The notes: generated by a model not told the origin, from the letters alone. A stretch of DNA of 64,000 nt from an uncultured Acidobacteriia bacterium (GCA_903828455.1 CAIKMJ010000041.1:62001-126000); one strand, 5' to 3'. Shown: positions 35,783 through 45,870, counted from the stretch's first letter. Numbers and translations are program-made.

Positions 35783-38700
35783 ATGAATTTGCTTCGTCCT
35801 TCCGTTCGTTCCAGGCTCGCGAAATTCCTTCTGTCCATCGCCTCGGCGCACCTTGCGTGGGTGGTGCCCGCCGCGGCGCAGTTGGCTCCCAATCGTTATG
35901 CGATCATCCTGTCGGATGAGGCCCCCGCGCGTCGTTTCGCCTCCCGGGACGAGATTCAGGGCGCAGCGGCGCAGGCTTACCAGCGGCAGATCGAAACGGC
36001 GCAGCGGACCCTCCGCGCTCAGCTGGAGCAGCGCAAAATCCGCGTGACAGGCACGGCGAGCCTATTGCTGAATGCCGTATTTATCGCGGCCACGCCGGAT
36101 CGCGTGGCCGAAATTCAAAGCCTGCCCGGCGTCCTCGCCGTGGTGCCGCAGCGCATCTACAAGCCGCTGCTCAATCGTGCCGACGGTCTGATCAACGGCC
36201 CTGCCGCCTGGCAGCTTTCCGGTGGCTTTGCCAACGCCGGCAAAGGCATCAGGATCGCCATCATCGATACCGGCGTGGATCAGATGCATCCCGCCCTGCA
36301 GGACCCCACGCTGCCCATGCCGCCGGGCTTCCCGAAATGCGACACGCCGCCCCCCGGCCAGACTTACAACGACTGCGCGTTTACCAACAGCAAGGTGATC
36401 GTCGCCCGCAGCTACATCGCAATGCAGGGCGCGGGCACCGATCCTTCCAATCCTTCGGTCGATTCCAAAGCGGATGATTTTTCCGCGCGTGACCGCCAGG
36501 GCCACGGCACCAACACCGCCAGCACTGCCGCCGGCAACACCGCCGTGGGCGCGGTGACCATCAATGGCATGGCGCCGAAAGCGTATATCGGAAACTACAA
36601 AATTTTCGGGTCCACCGGAGTCGTCGCCGGAGGCACCACAGACGCCATTGTCGCGGCCATCGAAGACGCCGTTCGTGACGGCATGGATGTCCTGTCCATG
36701 TCATTCGGCCAGCCCGCCTTCACCGCGCCTTTTGATACCGGCGCTGCCTGCACGGGCGCCAATGGCGGTGTGGCGAATGCCCCGGGTATTGCCTGCGATC
36801 TGATTGCCGCGGCGATTGAGGCCGCCATCCGGCAGGGCGTTGTCGCTGTAGTGGCTGCGGGCAACGCCGGCCAGAGCGGTGTCAATCCCGTCGCGCAGAC
36901 GCTGAATACCGTGGGCTCACCGGGCTATGTTCCGGACGTGATCACCTCTGGCGCCAGCACCAACTCGCACGACTTCATTTCCGTTGTGTCGGTCACCGGC
37001 GCGGGCGTTCCGGCCTCGCTCAACAGCATCGCCGCAGTCCCCGCGCCCACAGCCGCTCCTGGCGCTGCGATTACCGCTCCGCTGGCGGACGTCGCCACGC
37101 TGGGTAACGACGGTTACGCCTGCGCCGCGCTGCCGCCCGGCTCCCTGAAGGGCCAGCTCGCCCTCATCGAGCGCGGCCCCGCCTCGTCACCCTGCCTGTT
37201 CTCTCTGAAGATGAGCAACGCCCTTGCCGCCGGCGCGGTCGGCGTCGTGTTCTATATGGCGGATCAGAGTCAGCCCATTCCTGCCGGTGGCCTGACCGCT
37301 TTCAATGCGCCCGCCGCCATGATTTCCAACTCTGATGGCGCGTCGCTGAAGAACTATATTGATGCCAACGCCGGACACCCGGTCACCCTGAGTCCACTCC
37401 AGGAGCAAGTACTCACCACTTACAATCAGCTCGCGCCGTTTTCGTCGAGCGGCCCCACGCTCGGCACCTACGCCATGAAGCCGGACGTGCTGGCCCCGGG
37501 ACGCAACATGTACATGGCAACCCAGTCCTTCGATCCGCTCGGCGAACTGTACAGCCCGAACGGCTACACCGTTGCCGATGGCACCAGTTATTCCACCCCG
37601 ATGACCTCCGGCGCCGTAGCTTTGGTGAAACAGGCGCATCCAGGCTACACCCCGGCCCAGATCAAATCGGCACTGCTCAACACAGCGACGCAGGAAGTAG
37701 CGGCCGTCGAAACCGGCGCTGCAGTGAACGTGCTGCAGACCGGTGCGGGCAAGGTGGCGACCGATGCCGCGATTGCCAACAACCTCACCGTCTCGCCCCC
37801 CAGCGTCTCTTTCGGCGCGCTCACCGGAAAGTCCGTTTCCGCATCGCAGCAGTTTCAGGTCACCAATACCGGATCTTCGACGGTGAATCTTTCGCTCGCC
37901 GTGGTGAGCGGTGTCGCAGTGGCCGGCACGACTCTGGCCCTCGATCATCCGGCGCTCTCGCTCGCCGCCGGCGCCTCCGGGACATTCACTCTGACTCTTT
38001 CCGGTTCTGTGCCCGCCGCCGGCGTCTACTCCGGCGCGGTCACGTTGCAGGGCGGCGGGCAGACCACGCGCGTGCCATACATGTTTCTCGTCGGCACCGG
38101 CACGGTGAATGACCTCATCCCGCTGTCCGGCGACGGGAACGACGGCACCGTGAATCAGATCATCCCGGACACCTATGTCGCCTTCATGCTGATCGATTCC
38201 TCGGGCGTGCCCGTGGCCGGTCATCCCGTAAGTTTCACTGCCGATGCCGGCCTTCATTTGTCGCAGGTTTCCACCGTAACCGACGCGTATGGCATCGCCT
38301 ACGCCACGGTCACCATGGGGCCGACGCCCGGCGCCTACAGCGTCACCGGATGCGCTGCTTCCCCCTGCACCCGTAGCGCGCTCTCATATCAGTTCAGCGA
38401 ATTCAGCCGCGTCACGCCGCAGATTACCGCCGCCGGTGTTGTGGATGCAGCCAGCTTCCGTCAGCCCATTGCGCCGGGCTCTTACATCGCGATCTTCGGC
38501 AGCAACCTCACCGACGCCTCGCTCACGCCCGCCGGATCCGGTGTGGATCAGAATTCCGACGCGCGCCTGCCGCTCAACATCGACTACACGCAGGTGAGCT
38601 TCGACGTGCCGTCCGCCGGCATCAGCGTGCCGGGCCGCATCGCCTACATCAGTTCCGGGCAACTGGTCGCGCAGGTGCCGTGGGAACTTGCCGGGCAGAA

Positions 38701-39145
38701 AGCGGCGCAGGTGAAAGTCACCATCAACAACAGCTTCGGCAACGTCGTGACTGTGCCGCTCTCAGACTACGCACCGGCACTGTTTGAAAGCAGCGGCGTG
38801 GCGATTGCCGTGGATGCTTCCGGCAACCTGATCACCGCGTCCAACCCGGCGGGTCGCGGACAACCGATCACGCTTTACGCCAACGGTCTGGGACCCGTCA
38901 GCAATCCGCCCGCCAGCGGCGATCCGGCATTGGGCTCGCCACTGTCCTGGACCACCACGATGCCTGTCGTCACGATCGGCGGGCAAAGCGCCGGCGTGCC
39001 GCAGTTCAGCGGCCTGACCCCCACGCTGCCGGGCCTGTACCAGATCAACCTGACGGTCCCGCAGAATATCGCGGCGGGCACGCTGCCCATTGCGATTACG
39101 ATTGGCGGCCAGACGTCGAAGTCATCGACGATTCCGGTGCGCTGA
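35783..39145 (+). CDS. Secreted subtilase (S8) with PA and TIGR03437 domains
   Basis: 1120 residues from ATG at 35783, with a GGAGA site. A signal peptide (to about 33) and an inhibitor-I9-like propeptide (38-125) precede the S8 catalytic domain: Asp162 in IIDTGVD, His241 in GHGTNTAS, Ser602 in DGTSYSTPM. A PA-type insert lies between them (about 425-540), as in lactocepin-like subtilases. Beta-sandwich domains and a Solibacter TIGR03437 domain (about 890-1120, with APGSYIAIFGSNL) end the protein. It is an extracellular protease, possibly cell-surface. The last 50 bp overlap the convergent rnc gene. It is too large and too far away to be assigned as the missing QhpE. Confidence 0.92.
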   Translation: MNLLRPSVRSRLAKFLLSIASAHLAWVVPAAAQLAPNRYAIILSDEAPARRFASRDEIQGAAAQAYQRQIETAQRTLRAQLEQRKIRVTGTASLLLNAVFIAATPDRVAEIQSLPGVLAVVPQRIYKPLLNRADGLINGPAAWQLSGGFANAGKGIRIAIIDTGVDQMHPALQDPTLPMPPGFPKCDTPPPGQTYNDCAFTNSKVIVARSYIAMQGAGTDPSNPSVDSKADDFSARDRQGHGTNTASTAAGNTAVGAVTINGMAPKAYIGNYKIFGSTGVVAGGTTDAIVAAIEDAVRDGMDVLSMSFGQPAFTAPFDTGAACTGANGGVANAPGIACDLIAAAIEAAIRQGVVAVVAAGNAGQSGVNPVAQTLNTVGSPGYVPDVITSGASTNSHDFISVVSVTGAGVPASLNSIAAVPAPTAAPGAAITAPLADVATLGNDGYACAALPPGSLKGQLALIERGPASSPCLFSLKMSNALAAGAVGVVFYMADQSQPIPAGGLTAFNAPAAMISNSDGASLKNYIDANAGHPVTLSPLQEQVLTTYNQLAPFSSSGPTLGTYAMKPDVLAPGRNMYMATQSFDPLGELYSPNGYTVADGTSYSTPMTSGAVALVKQAHPGYTPAQIKSALLNTATQEVAAVETGAAVNVLQTGAGKVATDAAIANNLTVSPPSVSFGALTGKSVSASQQFQVTNTGSSTVNLSLAVVSGVAVAGTTLALDHPALSLAAGASGTFTLTLSGSVPAAGVYSGAVTLQGGGQTTRVPYMFLVGTGTVNDLIPLSGDGNDGTVNQIIPDTYVAFMLIDSSGVPVAGHPVSFTADAGLHLSQVSTVTDAYGIAYATVTMGPTPGAYSVTGCAASPCTRSALSYQFSEFSRVTPQITAAGVVDAASFRQPIAPGSYIAIFGSNLTDASLTPAGSGVDQNSDARLPLNIDYTQVSFDVPSAGISVPGRIAYISSGQLVAQVPWELAGQKAAQVKVTINNSFGNVVTVPLSDYAPALFESSGVAIAVDASGNLITASNPAGRGQPITLYANGLGPVSNPPASGDPALGSPLSWTTTMPVVTIGGQSAGVPQFSGLTPTLPGLYQINLTVPQNIAAGTLPIAITIGGQTSKSSTIPVR

Positions 39146-39884
39146 CGTCCCCTGCGCCGGCCGGCAACTCGCCGTTCAGCATGCGGCAGACCAGATGCGC
39201 GGCATTGTGCGACGCCGTCTTTTTCGATGTGCCGTCGGCGGCTGCCGAAAACTCCCGGCCCACCCGCACTTCCACGCGAAATACGCGCGCGTGGCCCGGC
39301 CCTGTCTCGCTCACCAGATGGTAGAGCGGCCGCGGCATCCGGCGTTCGCGCGTGAGGCGCTCCAGTTCGGCGCGAAAATCGTGCGGCGGTCCCGTGCCCG
39401 CCAGTTCCGCCAGCGCCGCTTCGTCGGGAATCGCCACCCGTTCCACCAGTTCGCGTGCCGCCTCCGGCCCGCCATCCAGGTAGACCGCCGCCAGTACGGC
39501 CTCAAAGGCATTCACCAGCAGACGCTGCTTCGTGCGCCCGCCCGCCGTCTCTTCGCCGCGCCCCAGTTGCAGAAACCTGCCAAGGTCAAGCCGGTGCGCG
39601 ACCGCCAGCAGATGCGTGGCGCTCACCAGGTGATTCTTCAGCAGCGAAAGCTGGCCTTCGGTGAAATCGGTAAACCGATGGAAGATCCAGTGGCAAACGA
39701 TCCAGCCAAGCACCGAATCGCCAAGGAATTCCAGCCGTTCGTTGTCGGCGCGCGCGATGGCCGCTTCTGCCGCCAACGGCGCTTCGTTCGCGCTGGAACT
39801 GTGCGTGAGTGCGCGAACCAGCAGCGAACGGTCGCGAAACGTATAGCCGAGTGACTGCTCCAGTTCTTCGGGGTTAGACTGCAT
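39096..39884 (-). CDS. rnc: Ribonuclease III
   Basis: 262 residues from ATG at 39884; a TTG four codons upstream (39896) is less likely. The RNase III signature NERLEFLGDSVLG (about 48-60) holds catalytic acids, and a second acidic cluster lies in NAFEAVLAAVYLDGG. A C-terminal double-stranded RNA-binding domain follows, ending in SKKTASHNAAHLVCRML. It processes rRNA and other structured RNAs. The C-terminal 50 bp overlap the subtilase gene on the opposite strand, so the two mRNAs share a complementary 3' segment, itself a possible RNase III target. Confidence 0.96.
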   Translation of the reverse strand: MQSNPEELEQSLGYTFRDRSLLVRALTHSSSANEAPLAAEAAIARADNERLEFLGDSVLGWIVCHWIFHRFTDFTEGQLSLLKNHLVSATHLLAVAHRLDLGRFLQLGRGEETAGGRTKQRLLVNAFEAVLAAVYLDGGPEAARELVERVAIPDEAALAELAGTGPPHDFRAELERLTRERRMPRPLYHLVSETGPGHARVFRVEVRVGREFSAAADGTSKKTASHNAAHLVCRMLNGELPAGAGDVSAPESSMTSTSGRQS

Positions 39885-39935
39885 TCGGGTCGTCAACGTT
39901 CGGTTGCTCGCGCGCCGGGCCGAACGCGCCTGACT

Positions 39936-40748
39936 CTAGTGTCCCTTCGCTGCCGTCGCGCGGGCCTTGTCGCTCGTCGCGATCTGCTTCGCCTGTGCGT
40001 CGGCATCGGCCGAGTTCAGCACTTTGTCGTAATACGTAATAGCGTCGTCGTACTTTTTCGCCGCGATCAGCGCGCGGCCGGCGCGGATGATCAGATACGG
40101 ATCGGGATTGGCTTCCACGCCCTTCTCGAAATCCTCCACTGCTTCGTTCACATTCTTGCGCACCAGCGCCGCCGTGCCCAGCGCCTGCCATGCTTTGCTG
40201 ATCGCCTCGTTCTTCTTCCTGGTTCGAATATCCGCGGTCATCACGAACAGGTCCGGTCCCGGAGGGCCGTCCACCATTTCGAGGGCCTCGTGCGCGTACT
40301 TGTCCACCTGCTTGAGTTTGTCTTCTTTATCGAAATCGCTGTCCTTCGTGGACATGGCTACAACGTTGGCGATCAGCACGTCCGCGTCGTAGTTCTTCGG
40401 GTCTGCCGCCAGAGCCTGCTCGGCGAACACCTGCGCCTTCGCCATGTCGCCCTTCTGCTGATAAGCGTCCGCTTCCTGATAGAGCGCGAAGCTCTTGTAG
40501 TCGCTCTTCGGGAACTTCGTCACCAGATTGTCGGCCGCCTCAACGGTCTGCGCCGGACCGGCCGCGATGGCCTTCAGCAGGTCGCTGACCGCCGCTGCTT
40601 CCGCCTTTGTCTTCGGGCCGGGGCCGGCTGCTTTCGCCTGGGCCGCCACCTGCGGAGTCTGGCTGTCTCCGCCCTTGCCGCCGCCCTTTTGTGCGTTTGC
40701 CGTCGTTGCCAGCAGGCAGCACAGCGCTGTGATTGCGATTTGTTTCAT
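39936..40748 (-). CDS. Exported tetratricopeptide (TPR) protein
   Basis: 270 residues from ATG at 40748; the frame continues upstream but this start begins a signal peptide (MKQIAITALCCLLATTANA). After a Gly/Lys-rich linker come several TPR-like helical pairs, with DYKSFALYQEADAYQQKGD and AAKKYDDAITYYDKVLNS the clearest. Such proteins serve as periplasmic scaffolds; no enzyme motif is seen. It lies 32 bp after another TPR protein on the same strand, so the two are probably co-expressed. Confidence 0.8.
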   Translation of the reverse strand: MKQIAITALCCLLATTANAQKGGGKGGDSQTPQVAAQAKAAGPGPKTKAEAAAVSDLLKAIAAGPAQTVEAADNLVTKFPKSDYKSFALYQEADAYQQKGDMAKAQVFAEQALAADPKNYDADVLIANVVAMSTKDSDFDKEDKLKQVDKYAHEALEMVDGPPGPDLFVMTADIRTRKKNEAISKAWQALGTAALVRKNVNEAVEDFEKGVEANPDPYLIIRAGRALIAAKKYDDAITYYDKVLNSADADAQAKQIATSDKARATAAKGH

Positions 40749-40780
40749 GAATGCAGGATCTCCTGATATCCGAATTTGCG

Positions 40781-42283
40781 TTACTGAACTTTTTGCGCCG
40801 CCGCGGACTTGCCGGCGGCCGATTCCTTCTGCGCGGCCTCCCGCGCCCCCGGAGACGCATCGGAAACTGCCAGCGCCTCCTGATAAAATCTTCCCGCGCG
40901 GTCGGCTTCGCCAGCCGCTTTTGCCAGCCGCGCCAGATACACATAGGTCCACGCCCTGGTCTGGCCGTCCGGCGATCCCGCGAGGACCTTATCGAAAAAC
41001 TTCAGCGCTTCGTCGGGCTGATTCTGCAGGATCGCAATCTTCGCCAGTCCGTACCAGGCCTGCGCGTGCTCCGCCGCCGCCCCGCTCTGCCCGAGCGCTT
41101 TCAGGTACAGCGTCTTCGCTTCGTCGAGCGTCCGCTTCGCGTACAGATCGTCGGCCTGCTGCAGCGTGCGTCCCGATGCCGAAAGCTCCGGCTCCTTCTC
41201 CGTCACGATCTTCTTCGCCACCCTCTGCGCCTGCGCCGCGTCGAACTTTATCGATGCAATACGCGTGCTCTCGTGCCGCAGGTCCATCGCGTTGATCATG
41301 TCTTCAAGGTAGAAACGCATGCCCTGCTGCTGCTTTTCGAATACCTGCAGCTGCTCGGCAAAAAACGGCGTGAGGATAAAGCCCTGCTGCGCCGCCTGCT
41401 GCACGCCGATCGTATTCTTATCCAGCCGCGTCTCAATCGCCTTGATCAGACACTCGTTGGCCAGCAGCGTGTAGTCCTGCTTGTACTGATCTTCCATTGG
41501 CGCGTTCTGCGCGAAATCGATCAGCGAGCGCTTCTGCTGCAGTTCCATCCCGTACTTAATCACAATCGGGTCGACTTCGAAATGCAGATACGCGTGCCGG
41601 ATGTCGAACAACCGCGGCTGCGGCGACGCCGTCACAATCACGAACGCGTCTTCGCCGTAATTGCGCGTCTGCACCTGCTCTGGTGCGCCCAGCAGATCGA
41701 CCACCACCTGGAAACGCCGCCCAAGATACCCATTGGCCGGCACCCGCAGGTACCCATCCACCGACCCCGTGATTTTTACCAGGCCCGCGTGGTATTTTTC
41801 CAGCTCCGCATCGTACGCCGGCTGGGCGCGTTTCCACAATTCGGTCAGGTTCGCCTGCTGGTGGAACTGCACCATCAGCGCCTGGAAGCCGTCCAGATCG
41901 CGGGCGTCCGGTGGCACCTCCACGTCGCGTACGCGCCAGGCGAATTCCGGCGCGCCGTTCACCGAAAGAGCCCACGACACGTACTGCGAAAGATCCTGCA
42001 CGCCGTTCCGCTTCAGGTGCCGCTTATAAAAGCGCTGCAGCTCCGGCAATATCGCGATGTGCTGCTTTGCAAGGTACTCGCGCAGTTGCGCGCGCAGCGG
42101 ACTGTTGTCCGGCAGCGCCACGCCTTCGTCATACCCCGCGGCGTTGATCGCGGCCATCACCGAGAAAAGCGCTTCGTTGCTGTCCAGCTGAATGGATTCC
42201 GCCGCCCGCGCGCTCGCCGGAGCGAAAACGAGTCCGGTGAGACTAACCAGAGTGAGGGCCGCGACCTGCGTAAGCTGCTTCAA
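40781..42283 (-). CDS. Exported protein with C-terminal TPR repeats
   Basis: 500 residues from ATG at 42283. A signal peptide (MKQLTQVAALTLVSLTGLVFA) precedes a 300-residue region with no family I can name, containing an aromatic-rich segment AYLHFEVDPIVIKYG. The last 130 residues are TPR-like (ADDLYAKRTLDEAKTLYLKAL, AWYGLAKIAILQNQPDEALKFF) followed by an Ala/Lys-rich tail. Likely periplasmic. It is upstream of the second TPR gene and divergent from glgA across about 55 bp. Confidence 0.78.
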   Translation of the reverse strand: MKQLTQVAALTLVSLTGLVFAPASARAAESIQLDSNEALFSVMAAINAAGYDEGVALPDNSPLRAQLREYLAKQHIAILPELQRFYKRHLKRNGVQDLSQYVSWALSVNGAPEFAWRVRDVEVPPDARDLDGFQALMVQFHQQANLTELWKRAQPAYDAELEKYHAGLVKITGSVDGYLRVPANGYLGRRFQVVVDLLGAPEQVQTRNYGEDAFVIVTASPQPRLFDIRHAYLHFEVDPIVIKYGMELQQKRSLIDFAQNAPMEDQYKQDYTLLANECLIKAIETRLDKNTIGVQQAAQQGFILTPFFAEQLQVFEKQQQGMRFYLEDMINAMDLRHESTRIASIKFDAAQAQRVAKKIVTEKEPELSASGRTLQQADDLYAKRTLDEAKTLYLKALGQSGAAAEHAQAWYGLAKIAILQNQPDEALKFFDKVLAGSPDGQTRAWTYVYLARLAKAAGEADRAGRFYQEALAVSDASPGAREAAQKESAAGKSAAAQKVQ

Positions 42284-42338
42284 ATGCTTGTTCCGGAAAC
42301 GGTTAGTTTACCATTGAACAGACGTGCCTCTGAATCAA

Positions 42339-43916
42339 ATGGCGCCCTCCGCCGCGCCCCGGTCTGCCGGTAAGAATCGCGGCCGCGAACTGCCCCGCAG
42401 CCGGCCCCGCGTTCTCATGGTTTCCTCCGAAGTCAGCCCCTGGGCAAAAAGCGGAGGCCTGGCCGACGTGCTCTCCGCTCTGCCCGTCGCTCTCGCCGGC
42501 ATCGGCTACCAGGTGGGCGTCGTCGTGCCGCGCTTCCTTTCCGCCGCCGACGCTCCGGCGCGCCGTGTCGTGTCGTCCCTTCGCGTCCCGTTCCCTTCGG
42601 GCGACCAGGAGATCGGCATCTCCGAAATGGCCGTGCCGCTCCCCGCACCAGGCGCCGGTTCGGTCACGCTCTTTTTCGTCGATGCGCCTCAGCTCTACGG
42701 CCGTCCCGGGCTTTACGGCGAAACCTCCGGTGACTACGGCGATAACCATATCCGCTTCGCCGTCCTCTGCCGCGCCGCCCTCGAAGTTTCCCGCCGGCTC
42801 TTCCCCGCCGACATCTTTCACTGCCACGACTGGCAGGCCGCGCTTCTTCCCGTCTACCTGCGGACCCGCACCGGCGTCGATCCCCACTTTCTCGCCGCCC
42901 GCACCCTGCTTACGATTCACAACCTCGGCTACCAGGGCCGCTTCGACTCCCGCCAGTTCGGCGACCTTGGCCTGCCTGCCTCCGTCTTTCAGCCCGGCCT
43001 CTCTTCCACCGGTTCGCTCGAATTCTGGGGCGGCCTGAACTTTCTCAAAGGCGGCATCGGTTTTGCCGACGCCGTCAATACCGTCAGTCCCGCCTACGCG
43101 AAGGAGATTCAGACTCCCGAATTCGGCTTCGGGCTCGATGGCGTCCTGCGCCAGCGCGGCGCCGAAGGCTCGCCCGTGACCGGCATTCTGAATGGTGTCG
43201 ACTACACCCGCTGGAATCCGGAAACCGACTCTTCTCTCCCCGCCCGCTACTCGCTCTCCGACCTTGCCGGCAAGCGCGACTGCAAACGCGCCCTGCTCGC
43301 CGAACTCGGCTTACCCGAAAAAGCCATGGAGCGCCCCCTGCTCGGCATCGTTTCCCGCTTTGCCACGCAAAAGGGTTTTGATCTGCTCGGCGAAGCCGCC
43401 CGCGAACTGTTCCGCGACGACGTCTATCTCGTCGCTCTCGGCAACGGCGAACCGGTGTGGGAGGATCTCTTCCGCCAGTTGCAGCGCGAATTCCCCGACC
43501 GCGTCGGCCTGCGCATCGGCTACGACGATCCGCTCGCCCACCGCATCGAGGCCGGTTCGGACATCTTCCTCATGCCCAGCCGCTACGAACCCTGCGGCCT
43601 CAATCAGATTTACAGCCTGCGCTACGGCACCATCCCCGTCGTGCGCGCCACAGGCGGCCTCGACGACACAATTGCCGACGCCGGCCCCGGCGGCAAAAGC
43701 CCCGGCGGCACCGGCTTCAAGTTCGCCGATTACAATGGGAAGGCGCTTCTTGAAACGGTTCGCCGCGCCTGCCGGGCATGGGAAGACCGCAAAGTTTGGA
43801 CGGCGCTCATTTCGCGCGCCATGCGGCAGGAGTTCTCCTGGGCCGTGGCCGCCCAACAGTATTCGCTTTTGTATTGCAGTCTTGCATCCCGGGAGCACCC
43901 GGGCGACTCTAAGTAA
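42339..43916 (+). CDS. glgA: Glycogen synthase (GT5)
   Basis: 525 residues from ATG at 42339; GTG at 42324 is an alternative. About 25 extra N-terminal residues precede the ADP-glucose-binding motif KSGGLADV. Other marks are a central NILNGVDY segment, the catalytic EPCGLNQIYSLRYGT near the C-terminus, and GGLDDT after it. It extends alpha-1,4-glucan from ADP-glucose. No other glycogen genes are in the window; trxA follows 26 bp later, probably by chance. Confidence 0.94.
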   Translation: MAPSAAPRSAGKNRGRELPRSRPRVLMVSSEVSPWAKSGGLADVLSALPVALAGIGYQVGVVVPRFLSAADAPARRVVSSLRVPFPSGDQEIGISEMAVPLPAPGAGSVTLFFVDAPQLYGRPGLYGETSGDYGDNHIRFAVLCRAALEVSRRLFPADIFHCHDWQAALLPVYLRTRTGVDPHFLAARTLLTIHNLGYQGRFDSRQFGDLGLPASVFQPGLSSTGSLEFWGGLNFLKGGIGFADAVNTVSPAYAKEIQTPEFGFGLDGVLRQRGAEGSPVTGILNGVDYTRWNPETDSSLPARYSLSDLAGKRDCKRALLAELGLPEKAMERPLLGIVSRFATQKGFDLLGEAARELFRDDVYLVALGNGEPVWEDLFRQLQREFPDRVGLRIGYDDPLAHRIEAGSDIFLMPSRYEPCGLNQIYSLRYGTIPVVRATGGLDDTIADAGPGGKSPGGTGFKFADYNGKALLETVRRACRAWEDRKVWTALISRAMRQEFSWAVAAQQYSLLYCSLASREHPGDSK

Positions 43917-43942
43917 AACGGAACGAGATTAAAGAGGATTCA

Positions 43943-44275
43943 ATGGCTGGAGCAAACACACTGAACTTTACCGATGCCGGCTGGGACACCGAAGTCCTCC
44001 AGTCCGAGCAGCCCGTGCTGGTCGATTTCTGGGCCGTATGGTGCGGACCCTGCCGTCAGATGACGCCCATCATCGACGAACTCGCCGATGACTACAAGGG
44101 CAAGGCGAAAATCGGCAAGCTGAACGTCGATGAAAACGGCCAGACGGCCATGCGCTATCAGGTGCGCGGCATTCCGACGCTGCTGCTTTTCAAGGGCGGC
44201 AAACTGGTGGCCAACAAGGTCGGCGCGGCGGGCAAAAGCGAAGTGCAGAAGATGATCGACGAGCACTTGGCCTGA
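43943..44275 (+). CDS. trxA: Thioredoxin
   Basis: 110 residues from ATG at 43943, with AAAGAGGA upstream. The active site WCGPC, the preceding DFWAVW, and the cis-proline loop GIPTLLLFKGG define a standard cytoplasmic thioredoxin that reduces protein disulfides. The length is normal. The short spacing to glgA may allow readthrough. Confidence 0.96.
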   Translation: MAGANTLNFTDAGWDTEVLQSEQPVLVDFWAVWCGPCRQMTPIIDELADDYKGKAKIGKLNVDENGQTAMRYQVRGIPTLLLFKGGKLVANKVGAAGKSEVQKMIDEHLA

Positions 44276-44492
44276 TCGGGTACCGCCGCCGTCGTTCCTG
44301 AATCGTGGTCGTCACGACTCCGTAACGCGGCGGCGTGCTGAAAAAGACAAAATTTCCGGCAGCCAGTTCTCGTGCAGTTGAGAAGTGTTGCCGCTCCCGC
44401 AACTATTCATTTTGCCCGGTGCTTGTACGTTTACAGGCGGGCGCCGTCCGAAGAATTTTCCCCAATTCGGGTCCGGCGCCGGAGAAGGTAAA

Positions 44493-44882
44493 ATGAAGTG
44501 CAGTGATAAGGCCGGATTTATGGTCGTAAGAATTCGCTTTGGGCGCGGCCCGGTCGTCACGCGGCGTAAAGGCAAGAATGCGCGCCTCGCGACAATGGCG
44601 GCGGTCCTGCTGACCATGGGCTCCATCAGTTGCGCCTCGCTGGGCATCTGGCGTCTCGGCGTGGACCTCGGCTGGACCGGCGACTTTGTCGTCCAGTCCG
44701 GTCTGCTCTCGCACTGGATGGTGTGGCTCGTCCTCGCCGGGGCCGCGCAGTACGGCAGCCGGCAGTTCCAAAACTACGCCGCGGCCTCCCATGAGCGCGC
44801 GCTGGCGGCATTCCGGGCCGAGGCCGACCAGAGCTCCTCGCCGGATGATCCTTCCGCGGTTCGGGCCATCGCCCGCGTCTGA
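44493..44882 (+). CDS. Hypothetical small membrane protein
   Basis: 129 residues from ATG at 44493, chosen over an open upstream stretch because GGAGAAGG stands just before it. A basic N-terminus (RIRFGRGPVVTRRKGKNAR) leads into two hydrophobic segments, about residues 34-56 and 70-90, then a polar Ser/Asp-rich tail. Probably an inner-membrane protein with both ends in the cytoplasm. No family recognised. Confidence 0.65.
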   Translation: MKCSDKAGFMVVRIRFGRGPVVTRRKGKNARLATMAAVLLTMGSISCASLGIWRLGVDLGWTGDFVVQSGLLSHWMVWLVLAGAAQYGSRQFQNYAAASHERALAAFRAEADQSSSPDDPSAVRAIARV

Positions 44883-45030
44883 GCTTCCGTCTGTTGGCGC
44901 ACATAGCGTCTTGATCCGCGCGCCAAACGGGGCCGCAATTGCGCCCGTTGCGATCCGTCGTTTTGTTATTCTGAAAATGGTTGCGTTGCCGCGCGTAACC
45001 GGCGCGCGCAGTTGCGGCCCGGCACTCCTG

Positions 45031-45834
45031 ATGCGTTACGACACCCGCTACCGAGCCCGTTCGGCCATGTTCGACTGGTCGCTGGGCGACGGCGTGAAGT
45101 GGCTCATTGTTGCCAACGTTGCGGTATACCTGGTGTACTTCTTCGGCTCCATGCTGCGTGGCGAGCCGATCTTCGAAAGCCTTGTCCTGCAGCCCTCCTC
45201 CGTGATACACGGCGCCGTCTGGCAGCTGGTCACCTATCTTTTCCTCCACAGCCTCGGCAGCATCTGGCACATTCTGTTCAACATGCTTTCGCTGTGGATG
45301 TTCGGCACCCCGGTGGAACAGACCTGGGGCACGAGGCGCTTCCTGCAGTATTACTTCATCTGCGGCGTCGGCGCCGGCGTGTGCGTCGTGCTCGCCAACA
45401 TGCTGTTCGGCGATCCCCGGCAGCGCGTTATTGGCGCGTCCGGCGCTATTTACGGCCTCCTGCTCGCGTACGGCATGCTTTTCCCCGATCAGACGGTGAT
45501 GTTCAGCTTTCTGTTCCCCATCAAGGCCAAGTACATGGTCATGATCTTCGGCGGCATCGCGTTTCTCAGCTCGTTCCAGACCGGCAGCACGGTGAGCAAT
45601 CTCGCCCATCTCGGCGGAATGATTTTCGGCTTCGGCTACATCAAAACTCAGTTCAGCCGCCGCCCGGGCAGGCGGATCGAACTCGGTCTGGCCGAACGCT
45701 GGAAAGAGTACAAGCTGCAGCGGGCGCGGAAAAAGTTTAAAGTGTACATGAAGAAACACGGGCCGGGTGGCAGTAACTCAAGTGGCAGCAGCTCAGGCGC
45801 CGGTAACCCGGACAACGGTCCGTGGGTCAATTAG
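45031..45834 (+). CDS. Rhomboid family intramembrane serine protease
   Basis: 267 residues from ATG at 45031; longer open sequence upstream lacks membrane character. Six helices carry the rhomboid signature: Asn84 in HILFNMLSLWMFG, nucleophile Ser138 in GASGAIYG, and His193 in AHLGG. The polar C-terminal tail (about 215-267) ends in a Gly/Ser-rich stretch. The protease cuts single-pass membrane proteins within the bilayer; its substrate here is unknown. Confidence 0.92.
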   Translation: MRYDTRYRARSAMFDWSLGDGVKWLIVANVAVYLVYFFGSMLRGEPIFESLVLQPSSVIHGAVWQLVTYLFLHSLGSIWHILFNMLSLWMFGTPVEQTWGTRRFLQYYFICGVGAGVCVVLANMLFGDPRQRVIGASGAIYGLLLAYGMLFPDQTVMFSFLFPIKAKYMVMIFGGIAFLSSFQTGSTVSNLAHLGGMIFGFGYIKTQFSRRPGRRIELGLAERWKEYKLQRARKKFKVYMKKHGPGGSNSSGSSSGAGNPDNGPWVN

Positions 45835-45870
45835 TGCGGGTCTCTTGAATCCGTGTCAGGTTGGTCAGCA

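Noticed and set aside
35783-39145. Subtilase as the missing QhpE leader protease
   Set aside because: It has a signal peptide, PA insert and C-terminal TIGR03437 domain, is much larger than expected for QhpE, and lies 26 kb from the qhp genes.
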